Shown piece after piece: positions 61,346 to 64,000 of a DNA stretch of 64,000 nucleotides. Location of the stretch: NCBI GenBank assembly GCA_964355675.1, contig CAYHEC010000008.1, positions 62,001-126,000 of the forward strand, written 5' to 3'. Position 1 is the stretch's first letter. Each line of letters starts with the position of its first letter. The stretch is from CAMBDS01 sp964355675. GTDB lineage: Bacteria > Electryoneota > AABM5-125-24 > Hatepunaeales > Hatepunaeaceae. Under the pieces are notes generated by a model. The model searched no databases. It saw only the letters and a program-made list of their open reading frames with translations, and had not been told where the DNA came from. The translations under genes were made by a program, and so were the position numbers.

Positions 61346-62710
61346 TTATACCATCTCATCAAAATCTTCATCTGAAATCTCCTCGTCCAGATCTTCCTCT
61401 GTAAAATCATCATCAGACTGATCAGGAATTGGTCTTGGCGAGTTATCAGGAATGATGAAATCGACGACTATCATGCCTTCCTGAAAACTGCGTCCGATTA
61501 CCTGAACACGCTCTTCCAAATCCTTCAGCCGATCTATCTCGTCAGGCAGAAATCTCTCAGTGCAACGAATGTATCGTTTTTGCGTATGTTCGACAATTTT
61601 CTCTGGCAAATCACCCAGCCGAATTTCACGTAGAGCGCTGATAAAAAGAGCGCCGGGGAATTGTCTGCTCAGTCCTTCGATTAAAAGAGGGTCGTCGATT
61701 GCGTCAACTTTATTGAATACCAGTACTTGCGGCGTGCTGTCAAGCTTCAATTCCTTAAGTAGTTCATCTGTTTTGGCAAGCTGTCCCTCCCAATGCGGAT
61801 GTGAGATATCGACAACATGGATAAACAGATCTGCCTGACGAGACTCCTCCAGCGTGCTATTGAAGGAAGCCATCAACCCTAATGGTAGCTTACGAATAAA
61901 ACCTACCGTGTCGATCAGGAGAATACGTGTACCATCAGGAAGCCGGAAGGATCTCACGGTGGGGTCGAGCGTGGCAAACAACCTGTCTTCGACGAAGACG
62001 TTTGAGTGAGTCAGCGCGTTAATTAATGTTGATTTTCCGGCGTTGGTATAGCCGATAATTGCCGCCTTGAAGAGATCGCGGCGCTTATGCCGACGAGTCT
62101 CACGAGCTTTCTCGATTTTTTTCAGTTCTTTGCGAAGTTTGCTGACCTGATGTTTTAGCCCCTGCCGATCAATTTCGAGTTGTGTTTCTCCGGGGCCTCG
62201 GGCAATTGGACCGGAAACTTGTCGTGAAAAGTGTGCCCAGCGACCAGTAAGACGTGGCATCAGGTAAAGTGTTTGAGCAAGCTGAACCTGAATCTTAGCT
62301 TCGCGGGTGCGTGCTCTGGTCGCAAATATGTCAAGGATTAACCCGGCGCGATCCATCACCCGGCATTCAAGTTCTTTTTCAAGATTGCGCATCTGACCTG
62401 GAGTCAAGTCGTCATCGAATACCGCAAGTTTTGCGTCCAACGCCTGAATCATCCCATGAAGCTCCTTGACCTTGCCTGAGCCGAGGAATAATCCGGCGTC
62501 GGGATGGTGACGGTCTTGAATGAATCTGCCAACTGATACGCCTCCGGCGGTATCAAGAAGTTGTTCAAGTTCATCCAGATGGTCATTAACCTCCCAAATT
62601 GGCATGTTTCGACGTTGGACTCCGATCAACACAGCGCCTTCTCTGGGGGTAGCGGTTTCCTTTTTAGCCAGTCTATTCAAATTATTACGACTCTTCCTTC
62701 TTCCCTGCAC
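61346..62710 (-). CDS. hflX: GTPase HflX
   Basis: The 454-residue protein has an N-terminal HflX domain ('LGSGKVKEL...FDDDLTPGQMRNLE...VMDRAGLILDIFATRA'), then a coiled helix and a G domain. G1 is 'IGYTNAGKSTL' near 218-228, and 'IDTVGFIRKLP' and 'NKVD' follow. HflX rescues or splits stalled ribosomes. The C-terminal 25 residues are very acidic. The GTG start overlaps the end of the preceding gene by 26 bases. Confidence 0.9.
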   Translation of the reverse strand: MQGRRKSRNNLNRLAKKETATPREGAVLIGVQRRNMPIWEVNDHLDELEQLLDTAGGVSVGRFIQDRHHPDAGLFLGSGKVKELHGMIQALDAKLAVFDDDLTPGQMRNLEKELECRVMDRAGLILDIFATRARTREAKIQVQLAQTLYLMPRLTGRWAHFSRQVSGPIARGPGETQLEIDRQGLKHQVSKLRKELKKIEKARETRRHKRRDLFKAAIIGYTNAGKSTLINALTHSNVFVEDRLFATLDPTVRSFRLPDGTRILLIDTVGFIRKLPLGLMASFNSTLEESRQADLFIHVVDISHPHWEGQLAKTDELLKELKLDSTPQVLVFNKVDAIDDPLLIEGLSRQFPGALFISALREIRLGDLPEKIVEHTQKRYIRCTERFLPDEIDRLKDLEERVQVIGRSFQEGMIVVDFIIPDNSPRPIPDQSDDDFTEEDLDEEISDEDFDEMV

Positions 62711-64000
62711 GGGCTACGATTGACTCGGCCAAAAGAAATCCCAGAAACATCGCCGCTAATGGTCGCCAAAGCTCGCTTCCATAACGAGAAGAGGTTATTT
62801 CAGAAGTAATCTGCTCCCTTGGAACGTCAAGTATTTTTGCATCGCCAAACTTCTGAGCCAAAATGGTTAAGTCAGTGCGTTCCAACGATCCGTTTCCGAT
62901 GACGATATTGGCAGGAAACTTGGACACGACGGAACCATTTTCCTCAAACCTGTAAATCCCGGGAGAGGCTATTAATCCAGCGTCATACTCAACGCCACCC
63001 ATCACAGCTCGCGGCTGTTTGGAATATGTATCGCCTTGAGGCGTTACCATCGACAGCTCGATAACTTTGGACGAAAGAATAACTGGTTGCTGAGTAGATC
63101 CGACTTCCCAAGAGTCTTCGACTCCGAACCTGCTTCCTGCCACATAAGCGGCGGAACGGAACAGCAATGGCGCAAATATGCCACTGAAAATAAATTCTCC
63201 GGCGGCTGGGGAGGGCGGTGAAGCAAACAGTAGCGCTCGCCCCATGCCAACCTGCCTTTCCAGAAGAAACGAACCTCCGGTTGTCAATGGAATGATCGAT
63301 AAATCGTCTGATCCGGCCGACAAGTTGAGCGCAAATGAGAGATTTGGCGGCGCCGGAGAACCGGACTCCTCAAACACCCCGAAGAAGAGTGGATGACTAT
63401 GGTCGAATTTCCCCCACTTGACTCCACCGGTAGTGACGCCTGCAACGGCGTTGAAACCAAGCTTGTGCAGAATACCGCGACTTAAATCTGCCAGATCTGA
63501 GGCTTGCCCGGGCATCAGAACTACTCCACCACCAGCACCGACGAATTCATCGACACGTTGAACCGCGCCAGAGGATAAGGTTGGTATGTCAGCCAAAATA
63601 ATTCCATCGTACCCACCCAGCGGCTCGGTCTCCCAGCTTCGAGCCAGTCTGAGGGTCAGATCATAGTAATATTCTGGACCCGATTCGAAAACAGATTTCA
63701 AAATCGTTAATTCGATGCTATCGGCGGCGACGATCAACAGGCGTAATTTCTCAGGAACATCAAGCACAAAATGGCGACGGTTATCCGCTGGGAAAGGGTC
63801 GGGATCTTCGAGCCTGACCGATCCGGAAAGCAACCCGGCTTCACCAAGGGTAAACATGAAATTCTTTACGGCAATACCCTCAGCCGGTAAGTCAACCGAG
63901 CCTTGTGCTACTCGGTCGTTACCAATGAATAGGCTTAACGGGCATCCTTCGAGTGGTTTTTTGCCATAGTTCCTGATTGTTGCCGTTAACTCAACCGGTC
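62685..64000 (-). CDS. BatA-like membrane-anchored protein, 5' end beyond window
   Basis: The frame is open from the stop at 62685 to the right edge (438 full codons), so the start lies outside the window. The visible part begins with an Ig/CARDB-like segment ('VELTATIRNYGKKPLEG') and continues into a domain with 'RLLIVAADSIELTILKSVFE', 'GYDGIILADIP' and 'FVGAGGGVVLMPG', a pattern seen in BatA/VWA-type aerotolerance proteins. One membrane segment lies near the C-terminus ('PLAAMFLGFLLAESIVA'). The N-terminal membrane helices cannot be seen. The DUF58 gene at 18937-19938 is of the same kind of gene set, but at a distance. Confidence 0.6.
   Translation of the reverse strand, partial: PVELTATIRNYGKKPLEGCPLSLFIGNDRVAQGSVDLPAEGIAVKNFMFTLGEAGLLSGSVRLEDPDPFPADNRRHFVLDVPEKLRLLIVAADSIELTILKSVFESGPEYYYDLTLRLARSWETEPLGGYDGIILADIPTLSSGAVQRVDEFVGAGGGVVLMPGQASDLADLSRGILHKLGFNAVAGVTTGGVKWGKFDHSHPLFFGVFEESGSPAPPNLSFALNLSAGSDDLSIIPLTTGGSFLLERQVGMGRALLFASPPSPAAGEFIFSGIFAPLLFRSAAYVAGSRFGVEDSWEVGSTQQPVILSSKVIELSMVTPQGDTYSKQPRAVMGGVEYDAGLIASPGIYRFEENGSVVSKFPANIVIGNGSLERTDLTILAQKFGDAKILDVPREQITSEITSSRYGSELWRPLAAMFLGFLLAESIVARAGKKEES

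Overview
The window reads as one contig from an uncultured bacterium, most likely a deep lineage of the Fibrobacteres-Chlorobi-Bacteroidetes superphylum or a neighbouring candidate phylum. The main reason is the repeated C-terminal 'NPFN ... GxY' sorting-type domain on large secreted proteins (at about 28.3, 47.7, 49.8 and 56 kb), together with gingipain-like C25 proteins, lamin-tail/chitobiase-type surface proteins and a 2-oxoglutarate dehydrogenase operon. A precise phylum cannot be named from sequence alone. No rRNA, tRNA, CRISPR array, phage or complete insertion sequence was recognised.

Layout: 1-1425 (-) is the start of a secreted lamin-tail protein whose reading frame runs off the left edge. 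1389-4568 (-) is an AfsR/SARP-type regulator with an ATPase and TPR region, cut in two by one in-frame TAG. 5116-18838 (+) is a tightly packed seven-gene exopolysaccharide operon: a KaiC-like/pseudo-receiver/degenerate-GGDEF protein, a TPR outer-membrane porin, a GT2 synthase, a small Pro/Gln-rich membrane protein, a NodB-type deacetylase, a degenerate deacetylase paralogue and an Ig-like lipoprotein. 18937-27882 (-) carries a DUF58 protein, the odhA-odhB-(toxin/antitoxin-like pair)-lpdA operon and trpS. 28249-32081 holds a repeat-rich secreted protein, an atypical short-chain dehydrogenase and a DHH phosphoesterase. 32269-41943 (-) is a GlgE-pathway alpha-glucan cluster: glgE, treS-maltokinase and a malQ-glgB fusion. 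42398-58882 holds two large C25-type proteins, pyruvate kinase and a beta-helix surface protein. 59148-64000 holds a GT-C-like membrane protein, tadA, hflX and the end of a BatA-like protein.

The genes suggest a cell that invests heavily in its surface: an exported, deacetylated polysaccharide with a possible nucleotide- or second-messenger-linked switch, multidomain secreted proteins, and trehalose-derived alpha-glucan as internal reserve. The central-carbon genes (odhAB-lpdA, pyk) are ordinary in function.

The most unusual genome-scale signal is a dense set of short palindromic repeats, several families deep. They fill the intergenic gaps and also sit in frame inside essential enzymes (odhA, odhB twice, lpdA, malQ, the DUF58 gene), where they encode extra linker peptides. 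At least one about 141-bp compound inverted-repeat element has inserted into another palindrome with a visible 5-bp target duplication, and a toxin/antitoxin-like cassette is flanked by a duplicated odhB 3' end.
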